Origin: Thermotogaceae bacterium
GTDB taxonomy: Bacteria; Thermotogota; Thermotogae; Thermotogales; Thermotogaceae
Length of the DNA: 55,865 nucleotides
Direction of reading: 5' to 3'
Assembly: GCA_026993805.1 (NCBI GenBank)
Contig: JALWSA010000019.1
Coordinates: forward strand, 1 to 55,865
The notes beneath the pieces were generated by a model. It saw nothing but the letters and a program-made list of their open reading frames with translations, was not told the origin of the DNA and did not search any database. The translations under genes were made by a program, and so were the position numbers. This document shows positions 41,912 through 50,083 of this stretch, piece after piece (the stretch's first letter is position 1; every line of letters begins with the position of its first letter).

Positions 41912-42753
41912 TTCAAGTCTTTCAAGAAATCGCTGTCTTTTCCAAATATGATGATGCCCTTAAGGCCTTGGTAAAGCTGCATCTTTCTCCAGAATTCATA
42001 AAACTTCTCGTTCTTTGAGAAAGCCTGAGCATAAACGGCCGCCGCACTTGCCTCGCCTGTGCCCTTTATAACCTGAGCTTGTTCGTAAGCCTGCGCCAAA
42101 ATCGTCCTTGCTTTTCTGTCCGCTTCGGCTTTTATCCTCGCAGCTTCCTTTTCTCCCTCAGCTCTTATCTTCGCGGCTATCGAATATCTTTCGGCCTTCA
42201 TCCTGTTGTAGACCGCCTGTGTGTTCTCCTTCGGAAAATCCGCGTGCTTAACCCTGACATCCACCACTTCTATTCCAAAAGGCGTCAAATCCTTCCTGCA
42301 GAGCTCCGTTACTCTGGTCAGGAATTCTTCCCTTTTAAGCGAGACCACCTCATCGAAGTTTCCCTTTGCAAAAACATCTCTGATGTGAGAGTATACGACA
42401 TCGTCTATTCTTGTCTGCGCGAGCTTTACAGTCTTCATGCTCGTTAAAAACTTCAGAGGATCTGCTATCTTCCAAAGGGCATATGTATCGATTATGAGGG
42501 TCTTTTTATCAGCAGTTATTATCTTCTCAGGTTCTATATCGTAAAGGAGTATTCTCTTCTCGAAATAAGCAACCTCGTCCACAAAGGGCTGTTTGAAATA
42601 AATCCCGGGGTCCTTAACAACCCTTATAATCTTTCCAAAGCGCATGACTATCGCCTGCTTAGTCTGGTCTACCACAAACATGGAAGCTGGAAGAACTATG
42701 ACTATAACTATAAAAATCAGCACTCCTAAAGTTATCCAAAGGGCCTTCTTCAT
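41908..42753 (-). CDS. hflC: HflC-like SPFH/prohibitin protein
   Basis: A 281-residue SPFH protein started at ATG 42753 with GAGG 8 nt upstream (a GTG three codons earlier lacks spacing). One N-terminal membrane helix (LWITLGVLIFIVIVIVLPASMF) precedes the SPFH domain (VVDQTKQAIVMRFGKIIRVVKDPGIYFKQPF). A long AEGEKEAARIKAEADRKARTILAQAYEQAQVIKGTGEASAAAVYAQAF helical tail follows. With HflK it forms a membrane cage that controls the FtsH protease. FtsH itself is not in this window. Confidence 0.93.
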   Translation of the reverse strand: MKKALWITLGVLIFIVIVIVLPASMFVVDQTKQAIVMRFGKIIRVVKDPGIYFKQPFVDEVAYFEKRILLYDIEPEKIITADKKTLIIDTYALWKIADPLKFLTSMKTVKLAQTRIDDVVYSHIRDVFAKGNFDEVVSLKREEFLTRVTELCRKDLTPFGIEVVDVRVKHADFPKENTQAVYNRMKAERYSIAAKIRAEGEKEAARIKAEADRKARTILAQAYEQAQVIKGTGEASAAAVYAQAFSKNEKFYEFWRKMQLYQGLKGIIIFGKDSDFLKDLK

Positions 42754-42754
42754 T

Positions 42755-43678
42755 TCACTCACCTCTCAGCATCTTGTTCAGATCTATGATCTTCAAAGTT
42801 CCGCTGTCAAGATTCATCAATACGGTGGAAGATTGAAGGATACTCTCAAGTGCATCGTACAGGAGCCTCGCTTCCATGACTTTAGGAGCTTTTTCGTACT
42901 GCTCAAGGACCTTCAAAAATCTTTTGGCATCACCCATTGCTCTCAAATAAACCTCGTTTGCGTAGGCTTGAGCCTCATTCAAAATCTTTTGAGCCTGACC
43001 CTCCGCTTTGGGAACAACATCGTTAGCGTACCTGTTGGCTTCGTTTATGAGTTTCTCCTTATCTTGCTTGGCGTTGTTCACATCATCGAAAGCAGCTAAG
43101 ACCTCCTCGGGTGGTGTAACTTCCTGCAAGAGCACGTTCTCTACCCTTATTCCAGCGCCGTATTCATCCAATATCTTTTGAACTCTCTTTGCAGTTTCCA
43201 TGGCTATCTTGTCTCTTCCCACGGTCAGGATCTCATCTATAGAAACCATAGCCACGTTTTCTCTCAAGACAGACTCCGTCGTAAACCTCACCAAATACTC
43301 ATCGTCCATTATGTTGAATGCGAAGGCTACGGGATCTTTTATCTTATATTGAATAACCGCCTCCACGCTGACGATATTTCCATCACCCGTTATCATCAAA
43401 GCTTCAGACGGTACAGACTCGTAATAAACCTTTCCATACCTATCTGTCTTCGTTCTGAAACCTATATCGATCTTCCTCAGACTCTCAACGTCCACCTTCA
43501 CATGACTCTGGAATGGATAAGGAAGATGAAAGTGTATACCTGGTCCGGTTGTGCTGGTGTACTTCCCAAAGGTCTTAACCAATGCCACTTCAGAAGGTCC
43601 CACCTGGTATACACCGCTTCCAAAATAAACTACGACAGCTATAAGTGCTATTGAAATCCATATGAGCTTCCTTTTCAC
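42755..43678 (-). CDS. hflK: HflK-like SPFH/prohibitin protein
   Basis: A 307-residue SPFH protein with an N-terminal helix (LIWISIALIAVVVYFGSGVY), VGPSEVALVKTFGKYTSTTGPGIHFHLPYPF, and the HflK helical stretch APEEVLAAF-type segment (TPPEEVLAAFDDVNNAKQDKEKLINEANRY). It is shorter than E. coli HflK, lacking the glycine-rich N-terminal extension. It overlaps the upstream cNMP-fold gene by 4 bases and leads directly into hflC. Confidence 0.93.
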   Translation of the reverse strand: MKRKLIWISIALIAVVVYFGSGVYQVGPSEVALVKTFGKYTSTTGPGIHFHLPYPFQSHVKVDVESLRKIDIGFRTKTDRYGKVYYESVPSEALMITGDGNIVSVEAVIQYKIKDPVAFAFNIMDDEYLVRFTTESVLRENVAMVSIDEILTVGRDKIAMETAKRVQKILDEYGAGIRVENVLLQEVTPPEEVLAAFDDVNNAKQDKEKLINEANRYANDVVPKAEGQAQKILNEAQAYANEVYLRAMGDAKRFLKVLEQYEKAPKVMEARLLYDALESILQSSTVLMNLDSGTLKIIDLNKMLRGE

Positions 43679-44139
43679 ATCATCTCCCCCCTCAGCTTCT
43701 CAAAAGCCATGGCATCGTTTATATCGAGGCTAACCAAAATTTGGTTCATGGAAGCTTCAGAAACCTCTTTATCCTTTAACTCCATCAATATGTCGTTCAT
43801 CCTACCCTCGGTATCCATGTTGTATCTCTTGCTCAAAAGCCATTCCCAGTGCGCTAAAGTTCTCAAAACCCCTCTTTTGCCTCTCTCATCGAGCCTTTCT
43901 CTGAATTCACTCGGCTCATAGAGATCGAGCTCCACAAAAGTGAGCGATTTCACATTATACATCACTTCCATGCCAAAAAGCGATTCGTATCCGAAACCTT
44001 CGTTTTCATAAACGACTATGAGGAGCCTGTCCAGCCTGTCGAATACACCAATGAGACCCTTCCTCAGTACATAGACACCATCTGGCGTGGTTTTGGACAT
44101 TATCAAAACACTTCCAGCGGGAAGTTCAAGAGATCTCAT
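43675..44139 (-). CDS. Short cyclic-nucleotide-binding-fold protein
   Basis: A 154-residue protein. Residues 1-75 look like a cNMP-binding beta-roll (LPAGSVLIMSKTTPDGVYVLRKGLIGVFDRLDRLLIVVYENEGFGYESLFG, compare 'G..L...G.......Y.I..G.v.v'). The ligand-binding phosphate cassette with its Arg is not recognisable, so nucleotide binding is doubtful. Residues 75-154 are helical and charged. No DNA-binding domain is visible. It overlaps a second protein of the same fold upstream by 14 bases. Confidence 0.7.
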   Translation of the reverse strand: MRSLELPAGSVLIMSKTTPDGVYVLRKGLIGVFDRLDRLLIVVYENEGFGYESLFGMEVMYNVKSLTFVELDLYEPSEFRERLDERGKRGVLRTLAHWEWLLSKRYNMDTEGRMNDILMELKDKEVSEASMNQILVSLDINDAMAFEKLRGEMM

Positions 44140-44923
44140 CGAATTTCACCTCTTCCTCTGGGAATAACATTACGAGCCTTTCGAGATATTCGAACCATTC
44201 TGGATCCTGAGACCGCCTGAGCACCTTGACCATTCTTAAAAGAATCTCTCTCAAATATTCGTGTTCGGGATAAAAGTACAAGAAGAGCTTTAGAGTGTAT
44301 TTCGCACCGTATCTATCATCTAATTCGTCCATGTATATTTCCACAGCCTCTTTGAGAAGATCGGGGGATTTTGAGTGTTCCGGAAATTTCTTCACAAAAG
44401 CTATTCTGTAGAGCACATACCTCAATATATCGGCTTCTTTCTTAACCTTGTCGAGTATTCCGAGCGCGACATCGTCTTCATCAGGTAAGTACGGAAGTTT
44501 CTTCAAAGTCATCATCTCTTCCAAGGCTTCAAACGCTTCGGAAACTTCACCTTCCATTGTGGCGAGCTCGGCTATTCCATCGACGTTCACACTCTTCTCA
44601 AGATCTTCTACTACTTTTTCGCCAGGGGCCATGAAAATTCGGGAATTTATGGATTCCAAAACGTATCTCAATATTTCGTTGAATTTTTCCTCATCTTCTA
44701 CAAGCTCATCCTCTCTATACCTAACGATCTTGCCATCTTCTTCTACAACAACATCGCTCCCGTAAGGCAAAGAGAGCATATATTCTGCTATGCCGACTAT
44801 GTCATCTTCCATGTAAACCTCGCTTCCCACTCTAACTTTTCCAGAGATTATCTTGAAGAAAAAATCGGGTCTATCACCGGCTCCAAAGATGGTTTGCCCT
44901 TTGTAAACATTCACTTCCTCCAC
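44126..44923 (-). CDS. Cyclic-nucleotide-binding-fold protein with helical C-terminus
   Basis: A 265-residue protein starting at GTG 44923 (GGAGG 8 nt upstream), overlapping the PBP gene by 13 bases. Residues 1-72 form a degenerate cNMP-like beta-roll (VYKGQTIFGAGDRPDFFFKIISGKVRVGSEVYMEDDIVGIAEYML) without a visible phosphate-binding cassette. Residues 75-265 are strongly acidic helices, some TPR-like (PDLLKEAVEIYMDELDDRYGAKYTLKLFLYFYPEHEYL). It appears to be a non-canonical sensor or scaffold. Co-translation with PBP1A and HflK suggests an envelope role (inference). Confidence 0.7.
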   Translation of the reverse strand: MEEVNVYKGQTIFGAGDRPDFFFKIISGKVRVGSEVYMEDDIVGIAEYMLSLPYGSDVVVEEDGKIVRYREDELVEDEEKFNEILRYVLESINSRIFMAPGEKVVEDLEKSVNVDGIAELATMEGEVSEAFEALEEMMTLKKLPYLPDEDDVALGILDKVKKEADILRYVLYRIAFVKKFPEHSKSPDLLKEAVEIYMDELDDRYGAKYTLKLFLYFYPEHEYLREILLRMVKVLRRSQDPEWFEYLERLVMLFPEEEVKFDEIS

Positions 44924-46863
44924 TCTATCAACCTCCCGAGTTCTTTTTTCACCTCCTCGGCTATTCCCGGGTCCAACTCAGAAAGCCTCTGAAGGACGGT
45001 AGAAGAATATATTTCATCGGCTTTTGAAAGAAAGTAAGCCAGGTCTTCCACGGTCACTGAAGCGCTTTTCAATTCCTCTACAAGTTGCTCGTAATCTATC
45101 TCATCTACCATCTTTTCATCCAAAATGGCTTTCCCTTCAGATTCTACTCTTTCAACCCTTCCAACGACTCCTTTGAATTTCCCCCAATCCACCATGATCT
45201 CTTTCCAAACGGGAGCTGCATCTTCTCCCCCCATTAAATCCTTACCATCTTTCACCACAGCCATTATAACCTCATCATCGCCACCTATGAACCAAGCATT
45301 TATATCGGATGTTCCGGTCTTACCGAACATTTCTTTTCCCACCATTTTAGCCCTCATCCCCGTTCCTCTCCTCACAACATCCATCAATATAGCTTTTAGC
45401 CTTGCTATAGCTTCATAAGCGCTTATCTCCCCATCTGGTACCTTTCCTATAACCTGCGGCATAAAGGTGTATATCGCACCGCCACTTATTCTCCTTATCT
45501 CCTTTATTATAGTGGGTTTCATCACGACCCCACCTGTTGAAAGTGCCGTGTAAAACTTCAAAACTTCTTCCGGAGCGGTCTCAATTGTACCCAGCGAGAT
45601 CGTCATATCCGGTGGATACATACCCTTTATCTTGAAAACATCCCTTATGAAAGAAACGACATTCCCGTATCCAAGATGAGAAAAGAGATACACAGATGGC
45701 ACATTCCGGGACCAAACGAGCGCGTTCTTAACCGTGGAATATCCACCAAACTTCTTTGTGAAATTTTTGGGGCTCCAATCCCCTATCTTTATAGGCACAT
45801 CTGGGAGCAAGTCGTTCGGGGAAACACCGTTTAGAAAAGCCAAAAGGTAATACATGGGCTTTATGGCAGAACCTACTTGTCTACGTCCCTCGTCGGCCTC
45901 TTTGCCTTTGAAAGCCAATATCCTTCCTGCTCTGTCTACGGCAACACATGCCATGTCTTCGGTGAGATGCCTATTTACCGCCTTCTGGAGATCTTCATCG
46001 AGAGTCGTGACTATCTCGTACCCACTTCTGAGCTCTTCAAGAGAAAGCCCTGTCACTTCCATAGCTTCCCTGACTATCCTCCAGAAGAGATTCTCATCGA
46101 AGGCCATCTTTGTCTTTCTGAACTCCATCGAATCTATCTCATTTGAAAGCCTCGAAAACTCCTCAGCACCAATTACGCCAGCGTCCAGTGCCGCTTTCAA
46201 AACTGTCTTTCCTTTTTCTTTAGCCATCTCCGAATCCGCAAATGGGTTGTAATTTTCGGGAGATTTGACTATTCCTATCAAAACTGCCATCTCCGCTTTA
46301 TCGAGGGCGTTCAAAGGTTTTCCAAAGTAATAAAGCGAAGCAACACCAAAGCCGTAAAGCCCATTACCCAGATACACGGAATTTATGTACATCTCCAAAA
46401 TCTCATCCTTTGAACGTACTCTCTCCAGCCACAGCGCTATGGCTATTTCCTTTATCTTCCTTGAGAAAGATTTCTTGTATGTCAAATACAGGGTTCTGAC
46501 GAGCTGCTGGGTTATAGTACTCCCACCCTGAGCCATGGGATTTCCAGACGTCAAATTAACGAAGAGAGCTCTCAAAATACCCTTTATCCTCAAACCGGCA
46601 TGCCTGTAAAATCCCCTGTCCTCAGATGCCAAAAGCATTCTCACGAAGTCTTTCGGAACCTCGTTGAGTCCCACCCAGACGCTCCTCGAAAGGTAGAGTG
46701 GCGAGCCGTTCGAGTAAAGAAGTCTTGCACTCGAGGGTAGAAGCTTTTCGGGAGGTTGCAAGTCCCTCGTGTAATAGTAAAAAACGGAAAAGGAAACTAT
46801 CATGGCGAGGAGAATACCTACCATGAAAGGTATCAAGATGTGCAGCACTTTCCAGAGCTTCAC
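44911..46863 (-). CDS. Class A penicillin-binding protein (PBP1A type)
   Basis: A 650-residue bifunctional peptidoglycan synthase, started at GTG 46863 (GGGGG 7 nt upstream). An N-terminal membrane helix (ILIPFMVGILLAMIVSFSVFYYY) is followed by the GT51 domain: LLASEDRGFYRHAGLRIKGILRA, GGSTITQQLVRTLYL, KIKEIAIALWLERVRSKDEILEMYINSVYLGNG. The transpeptidase domain has SAIK (active serine, VGSAIKPMYY), SRN and KTGTS (GKTGTSDINAW). It polymerises and cross-links peptidoglycan. It overlaps ogt by 4 bases. Confidence 0.95.
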   Translation of the reverse strand: MKLWKVLHILIPFMVGILLAMIVSFSVFYYYTRDLQPPEKLLPSSARLLYSNGSPLYLSRSVWVGLNEVPKDFVRMLLASEDRGFYRHAGLRIKGILRALFVNLTSGNPMAQGGSTITQQLVRTLYLTYKKSFSRKIKEIAIALWLERVRSKDEILEMYINSVYLGNGLYGFGVASLYYFGKPLNALDKAEMAVLIGIVKSPENYNPFADSEMAKEKGKTVLKAALDAGVIGAEEFSRLSNEIDSMEFRKTKMAFDENLFWRIVREAMEVTGLSLEELRSGYEIVTTLDEDLQKAVNRHLTEDMACVAVDRAGRILAFKGKEADEGRRQVGSAIKPMYYLLAFLNGVSPNDLLPDVPIKIGDWSPKNFTKKFGGYSTVKNALVWSRNVPSVYLFSHLGYGNVVSFIRDVFKIKGMYPPDMTISLGTIETAPEEVLKFYTALSTGGVVMKPTIIKEIRRISGGAIYTFMPQVIGKVPDGEISAYEAIARLKAILMDVVRRGTGMRAKMVGKEMFGKTGTSDINAWFIGGDDEVIMAVVKDGKDLMGGEDAAPVWKEIMVDWGKFKGVVGRVERVESEGKAILDEKMVDEIDYEQLVEELKSASVTVEDLAYFLSKADEIYSSTVLQRLSELDPGIAEEVKKELGRLIEWRK

Positions 46864-47369
46864 AATGCCGCCCCCTCGAGCTCCAACAAAAACCTCTTCC
46901 ATTCAAGACCTGGCCCGAATCCTCCCAATCCGCTCTTCGCAACTACCCTGTGACAGGGTATATAAATGGGAAGGGGATTCTTCGCCATAGCCATACCTAT
47001 TGCCCTCGGAGATGTCTTGAGTTTTTTTGCCAGACTTCCGTATGTCACGACAGTTCCATAAGGTATTTTTCTAACTTCTTTCCAAACTCTCATGAGAAAG
47101 GGCGTAGAGGATATCTTAACCGGAAAATCTACCCACTTTATCCTACCTTCGAAATATCCCTTGAGCTGAGTTAAAAACGGCTCAACATCCGCTCGTGGGA
47201 CACCTTCAAAAGTCCCTCCAAGCCTTATTTCTATAGCCCTTCCTTCTTCTATCAAAACACTCACAGGCCCCATGGGCGTCTGGAGGACCGTCTGGAGCAG
47301 GGATATCCCTCCCGTAATCTCAATGATATCATGCCCAGCTTTGCCATAGAGTATTTCCAAAGGATACAT
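46860..47369 (-). CDS. ogt: Methylated-DNA--protein-cysteine methyltransferase
   Basis: A 169-residue O6-alkylguanine-DNA alkyltransferase. The DNA-binding helix-turn-helix is GTVVTYGSLAKKLKTSPRAIGMAMAKNP and the active site is IPCHRVV, followed by GGFGPGLEWKRFLLELEG. The N-terminal ribonuclease-like domain is about 90 residues. The homologous part begins near residue 24 (LLQTVLQTPMGPV); the ATG at 47369 is the only standard start but lacks a ribosome site. It is a suicide repair enzyme. It heads the long minus-strand gene row. Confidence 0.92.
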   Translation of the reverse strand: MYPLEILYGKAGHDIIEITGGISLLQTVLQTPMGPVSVLIEEGRAIEIRLGGTFEGVPRADVEPFLTQLKGYFEGRIKWVDFPVKISSTPFLMRVWKEVRKIPYGTVVTYGSLAKKLKTSPRAIGMAMAKNPLPIYIPCHRVVAKSGLGGFGPGLEWKRFLLELEGAAL

Positions 47370-47375
47370 TGATGG

Positions 47376-47381
47376 TAAAAT
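47376..47381 (+). promoter_or_regulatory. -10 element giving a near-leaderless transcript
   Basis: TAAAAT preceded by TGG (extended -10 style) ends 9 nt before the ATG of the AOR-like gene, and no ribosome site is present. With a usual start 6-8 nt after the -10, the mRNA would begin within a few bases of the ATG. Confidence 0.45.
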
Positions 47382-47390
47382 CTATCCGTC

Positions 47391-48386
47391 ATGAGAATCC
47401 TATTCGTGGATCTATATTTCAAAAGGAGCGAAATCAGAGAATATAACTGGAAAATAGGGGGATATGAGCTCGCTCGGGAGCTACTCAAGGAATACCCGAG
47501 CGCTGTTGTTATAGCTCCGGGCCTTCTTACCGGAACGCCCGCACCAACGGGCGGAAGGTATTCCATAGGCGCAACGACCAGAAACGGGATACATATAGGA
47601 AATGTCGGTGGATTCATAGGTGCCTACATAAAAGGTTACGGTTTTGGTGCGATAGTGATCCTCAAGAGCAGTCAGGGACCCATTGTACTTGAATTCGGCC
47701 CCGAAGGAGTCTCCTTTAAAAGCGCTTTCGATCTCTTAGGGAAAAGAGTAAAACAGATCGTCCCGCTTTTGGAGGGAAAAGGCAAAAAATCCATTGTTGT
47801 AGGACCGGCTGGAGAAATGGGGGGTAGAATCTCCGCCGTGGTTGCCGAGGGCTTTCGGATAGTTGGAAGAGGAATGGGTGAGGTTTTCTTCAGAAAAGGT
47901 ATCAAAGCAATGGTTTTCCACCCAAAAGCCGTGGAATTCATTCATCCCATATTCAAAACCGTCGCGAGAAAAATGCGAGAAGGCTTGAGAGCTGTAGAGG
48001 AAGGGGTAAACACGAATCATCCCTGCTACGGTTGTCCCATAAAATGTTTGGCATACGAAAAGCGCGGAAAGAAGGGTGCGGTCAAAGCCCTAAAGGAGCT
48101 GGGAATCCCTGAAGAAGAACACCCTCAGATAATAGAACTCGCCAATGACCACGGAGTTGATCTCTTTGGAGCCGCAATAGTTGCTCGGGAAAGAATCATG
48201 GATGTCAGGGATGTTATAGCTCAGGCCGCAGAAGGCGAGGACTTCGAAGTGGACTATCCTCCAATCCAGAGAGACGATTGGAAGGAATTTTTAGACAGTG
48301 TGGGAATATGCGAATACGCTGCCAAATACATGGAACGTTCGATGATAGAGAAATTGGTCAAAATATACCAGGAATATATGATGTAA
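47391..48386 (+). CDS. Compact aldehyde:ferredoxin oxidoreductase-like protein
   Basis: A 331-residue protein of the AOR family, about half the usual 600 residues. The N-terminal domain is well kept: APGLLTGTPAPTGGRYSIGATTRNG and GNVGGFIGAYIKGYGFGAIVI. The cluster motif CYGCPIKC gives C212, C215, C219. The fourth ligand region LDSVGIC gives C307, matching the D-x-x-G-x-C near the C-terminus of full AORs. In P. furiosus AOR these are C288/291/295 and C494; here the spacing is 88 instead of about 199 residues, so a large part of domain 2 and domain 3 is missing. Tungsten-pterin binding is uncertain. No frameshift is seen. Confidence 0.85.
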   Translation: MRILFVDLYFKRSEIREYNWKIGGYELARELLKEYPSAVVIAPGLLTGTPAPTGGRYSIGATTRNGIHIGNVGGFIGAYIKGYGFGAIVILKSSQGPIVLEFGPEGVSFKSAFDLLGKRVKQIVPLLEGKGKKSIVVGPAGEMGGRISAVVAEGFRIVGRGMGEVFFRKGIKAMVFHPKAVEFIHPIFKTVARKMREGLRAVEEGVNTNHPCYGCPIKCLAYEKRGKKGAVKALKELGIPEEEHPQIIELANDHGVDLFGAAIVARERIMDVRDVIAQAAEGEDFEVDYPPIQRDDWKEFLDSVGICEYAAKYMERSMIEKLVKIYQEYMM

Positions 48387-48407
48387 CTTCCAGGGGGTGA
48401 AATTGAT

Positions 48408-49478
48408 ATGAAGGCAATCGTGCTTTGTGCTGGAAAAGGAACGAGACTCCGGCCTCTAACCCACACTACAGCAAAGCACTTAATACCCGTCGCCAACAAA
48501 CCTGTCCTTTATTACAGCTTGGAAACCATTAAGAAGACAGGAATACACGATGTCGGGCTCGTGGTCAATCCCCAAAACGGGCCTGTTTTCAAAGAAATCC
48601 TTGGAGATGGGAGTGAATTCGGTCTTAATATCCAGTACATAGTCCAGGAGCAGCCAAAAGGCCTTGCCCACGCGGTGTGGGTCTCTAAGGACTTCTTAGG
48701 AGACGATGACTTTCTCATGTACCTCGGAGATAACATGATAACGGAAGATCTCACACCATTCGTCGAAGAATTCAAAAAAGAATCTCTCGATGCTTCCATA
48801 CTCCTCACCCCTGTGGAAGACCCAAGAAGATTTGGTGTAGCCGTGCTTGAAGGGAGTAGAATCGTAAAAGTCGTGGAAAAACCAAAAGAACCACCGAGCA
48901 ACCTTGCCATCGTGGGGGTTTATCTCTTCAGAAACGTTATATTCGAGGGAATAAAAAACATAAAACCTTCATGGAGAGGGGAATTAGAAATAACAGACGC
49001 CATAGGATGGCTCATAGAAAACGGATACAATGTGAAAGGGCACGTCATATACGGATGGTGGAAGGACACGGGGAAACCAGAAGATTTGTTAGAAGCGAAC
49101 AGAAAGATCTTGGAAGCGATGAAAGGCTCTGAAATTCTGGGAAAGGTGGACGAAGCTTCAGAGATACAAGGAAGCGTGCATATAGGTGAAGGAACCGTAA
49201 TAGTTAATTCGATGATAAGAGGACCCGTTGTTATAGGAAACAACGCGGTGATAAGGAATTCTTACATAGGCCCATACACATCAGTGGGAGACGGCGTAAC
49301 GATAGAGAGCTGCGAGGTCGAGAACTCCATAATAATGGAAGAGAGCGTTCTAATGGATGTAAAGACGAGAATAGATTCTTCTATATTCGGCAAGAAAGTG
49401 AAACTCGTAAGATCAGAGAGGAAACCAAGAACGATAAAACTCGTTGTCGGAGATTTTTCTTCGCTGGAACTCTTATAA
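48408..49478 (+). CDS. rmlA: Glucose-1-phosphate thymidylyltransferase, long form
   Basis: A 356-residue nucleotidyltransferase. The N-terminus MKAIVLCAGKGTRLRPLTHT carries the GxGxRxxPxT nucleotide loop. Residues about 255-340 form a left-handed beta-helix of hexapeptides (GSVHIGEGTVIVNSMIRGPVVIGNNAVIRNSYIGP). This is the long-form RfbA/RmlA architecture that makes dTDP-glucose or a related nucleotide sugar. The rest of a rhamnose pathway is not in the window. It ends before a strong terminator. Confidence 0.88.
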   Translation: MKAIVLCAGKGTRLRPLTHTTAKHLIPVANKPVLYYSLETIKKTGIHDVGLVVNPQNGPVFKEILGDGSEFGLNIQYIVQEQPKGLAHAVWVSKDFLGDDDFLMYLGDNMITEDLTPFVEEFKKESLDASILLTPVEDPRRFGVAVLEGSRIVKVVEKPKEPPSNLAIVGVYLFRNVIFEGIKNIKPSWRGELEITDAIGWLIENGYNVKGHVIYGWWKDTGKPEDLLEANRKILEAMKGSEILGKVDEASEIQGSVHIGEGTVIVNSMIRGPVVIGNNAVIRNSYIGPYTSVGDGVTIESCEVENSIIMEESVLMDVKTRIDSSIFGKKVKLVRSERKPRTIKLVVGDFSSLELL

Positions 49479-49496
49479 GAAAATGATTGAGTCTTA

Positions 49497-49523
49497 GGGG
49501 CGACGCGACGCGTCGCTCCTTTT
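49497..49523 (+). terminator. Rho-independent terminator after rmlA
   Basis: GGGGCGACGCG-A-CGCGTCGCTCC forms an almost fully paired stem (one G-T pair) followed by TTTT. The innermost pairs must open to make a loop. It separates rmlA from the DtxR operon promoter, which starts 4 nt later. Confidence 0.8.
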
Positions 49524-49526
49524 GTG

Positions 49527-49555
49527 TTAACATATCTTGACCGAAGGAATATAAT
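49527..49555 (+). promoter_or_regulatory. Near-consensus promoter of the DtxR-MoxR operon
   Basis: TTAACA (49527-49532), a 17-nt spacer and a perfect TATAAT (49550-49555), 34 nt before the regulator start. This is the best sigma-70-type promoter in the window. I could not identify an obvious operator dyad overlapping it. Confidence 0.8.
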
Positions 49556-49588
49556 CTGAATTAGCAAAGCCGAAATAAACGAGGTGAT

Positions 49589-50083
49589 ATGGTGAAGCTC
49601 AGTGCTGGCGAGAGAAAATACCTGCTCGGGGTCATATTGACCCTCTCTGAAAACGGATGGACTCGCCTGAAGAAGGTCGCCGACTTCTTTGGCGTGAGAA
49701 TGCCTACTGCGAAAGAATTCCTCGACTCGCTAACCAAAAAAGGACTTCTCGACTACGAAAGACGCGGGTCGATATTTCTAACCAAAAGAGGGCAACAGAT
49801 GGCGGAAAAGGAGAAAAATAAATACGACGTTCTCGTAACTTTCATGACAAGGTGCCTACTCGTTGGGGAGGAAACGGCAAAGAAAAACGCTATAAAGATT
49901 ATGTTCGATTTGGACGAAGAAGTTGCCGAAAGGATGTACGAATTCATAGATTTCATGACTAAATGCCCTTCAAGGCCTGTGTTTATCGAAAAATTCGAAC
50001 AGTTTGTAAAAGACGGAACATATCAGCCCTGTGCCTTCTGTCCAATAGTTAAAAGAGAAGGGGTGAAAGAAAATGACTGTTAA
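49589..50083 (+). CDS. DtxR/MntR-like metal-dependent regulator
   Basis: A 164-residue protein with an N-terminal winged helix (WTRLKKVADFFGVRMPTAKEFLDSLTKKGLLDYERRGSIFLTKRG). A helical dimerisation domain resembles DtxR/MntR (LLVGEETAKKNAIKIMFDLDEEVAERMYEFIDFM). The C-terminus has a CAFC pair plus a terminal cysteine that could bind metal or a cluster. The canonical Asp/Cys/His metal ligands of DtxR are not all clear. ATG 49589 and GTG 49592 are both possible; the GTG has the better 7-nt spacing. It is first of five overlapping genes, so it probably regulates that operon. Confidence 0.82.
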   Translation: MVKLSAGERKYLLGVILTLSENGWTRLKKVADFFGVRMPTAKEFLDSLTKKGLLDYERRGSIFLTKRGQQMAEKEKNKYDVLVTFMTRCLLVGEETAKKNAIKIMFDLDEEVAERMYEFIDFMTKCPSRPVFIEKFEQFVKDGTYQPCAFCPIVKREGVKENDC

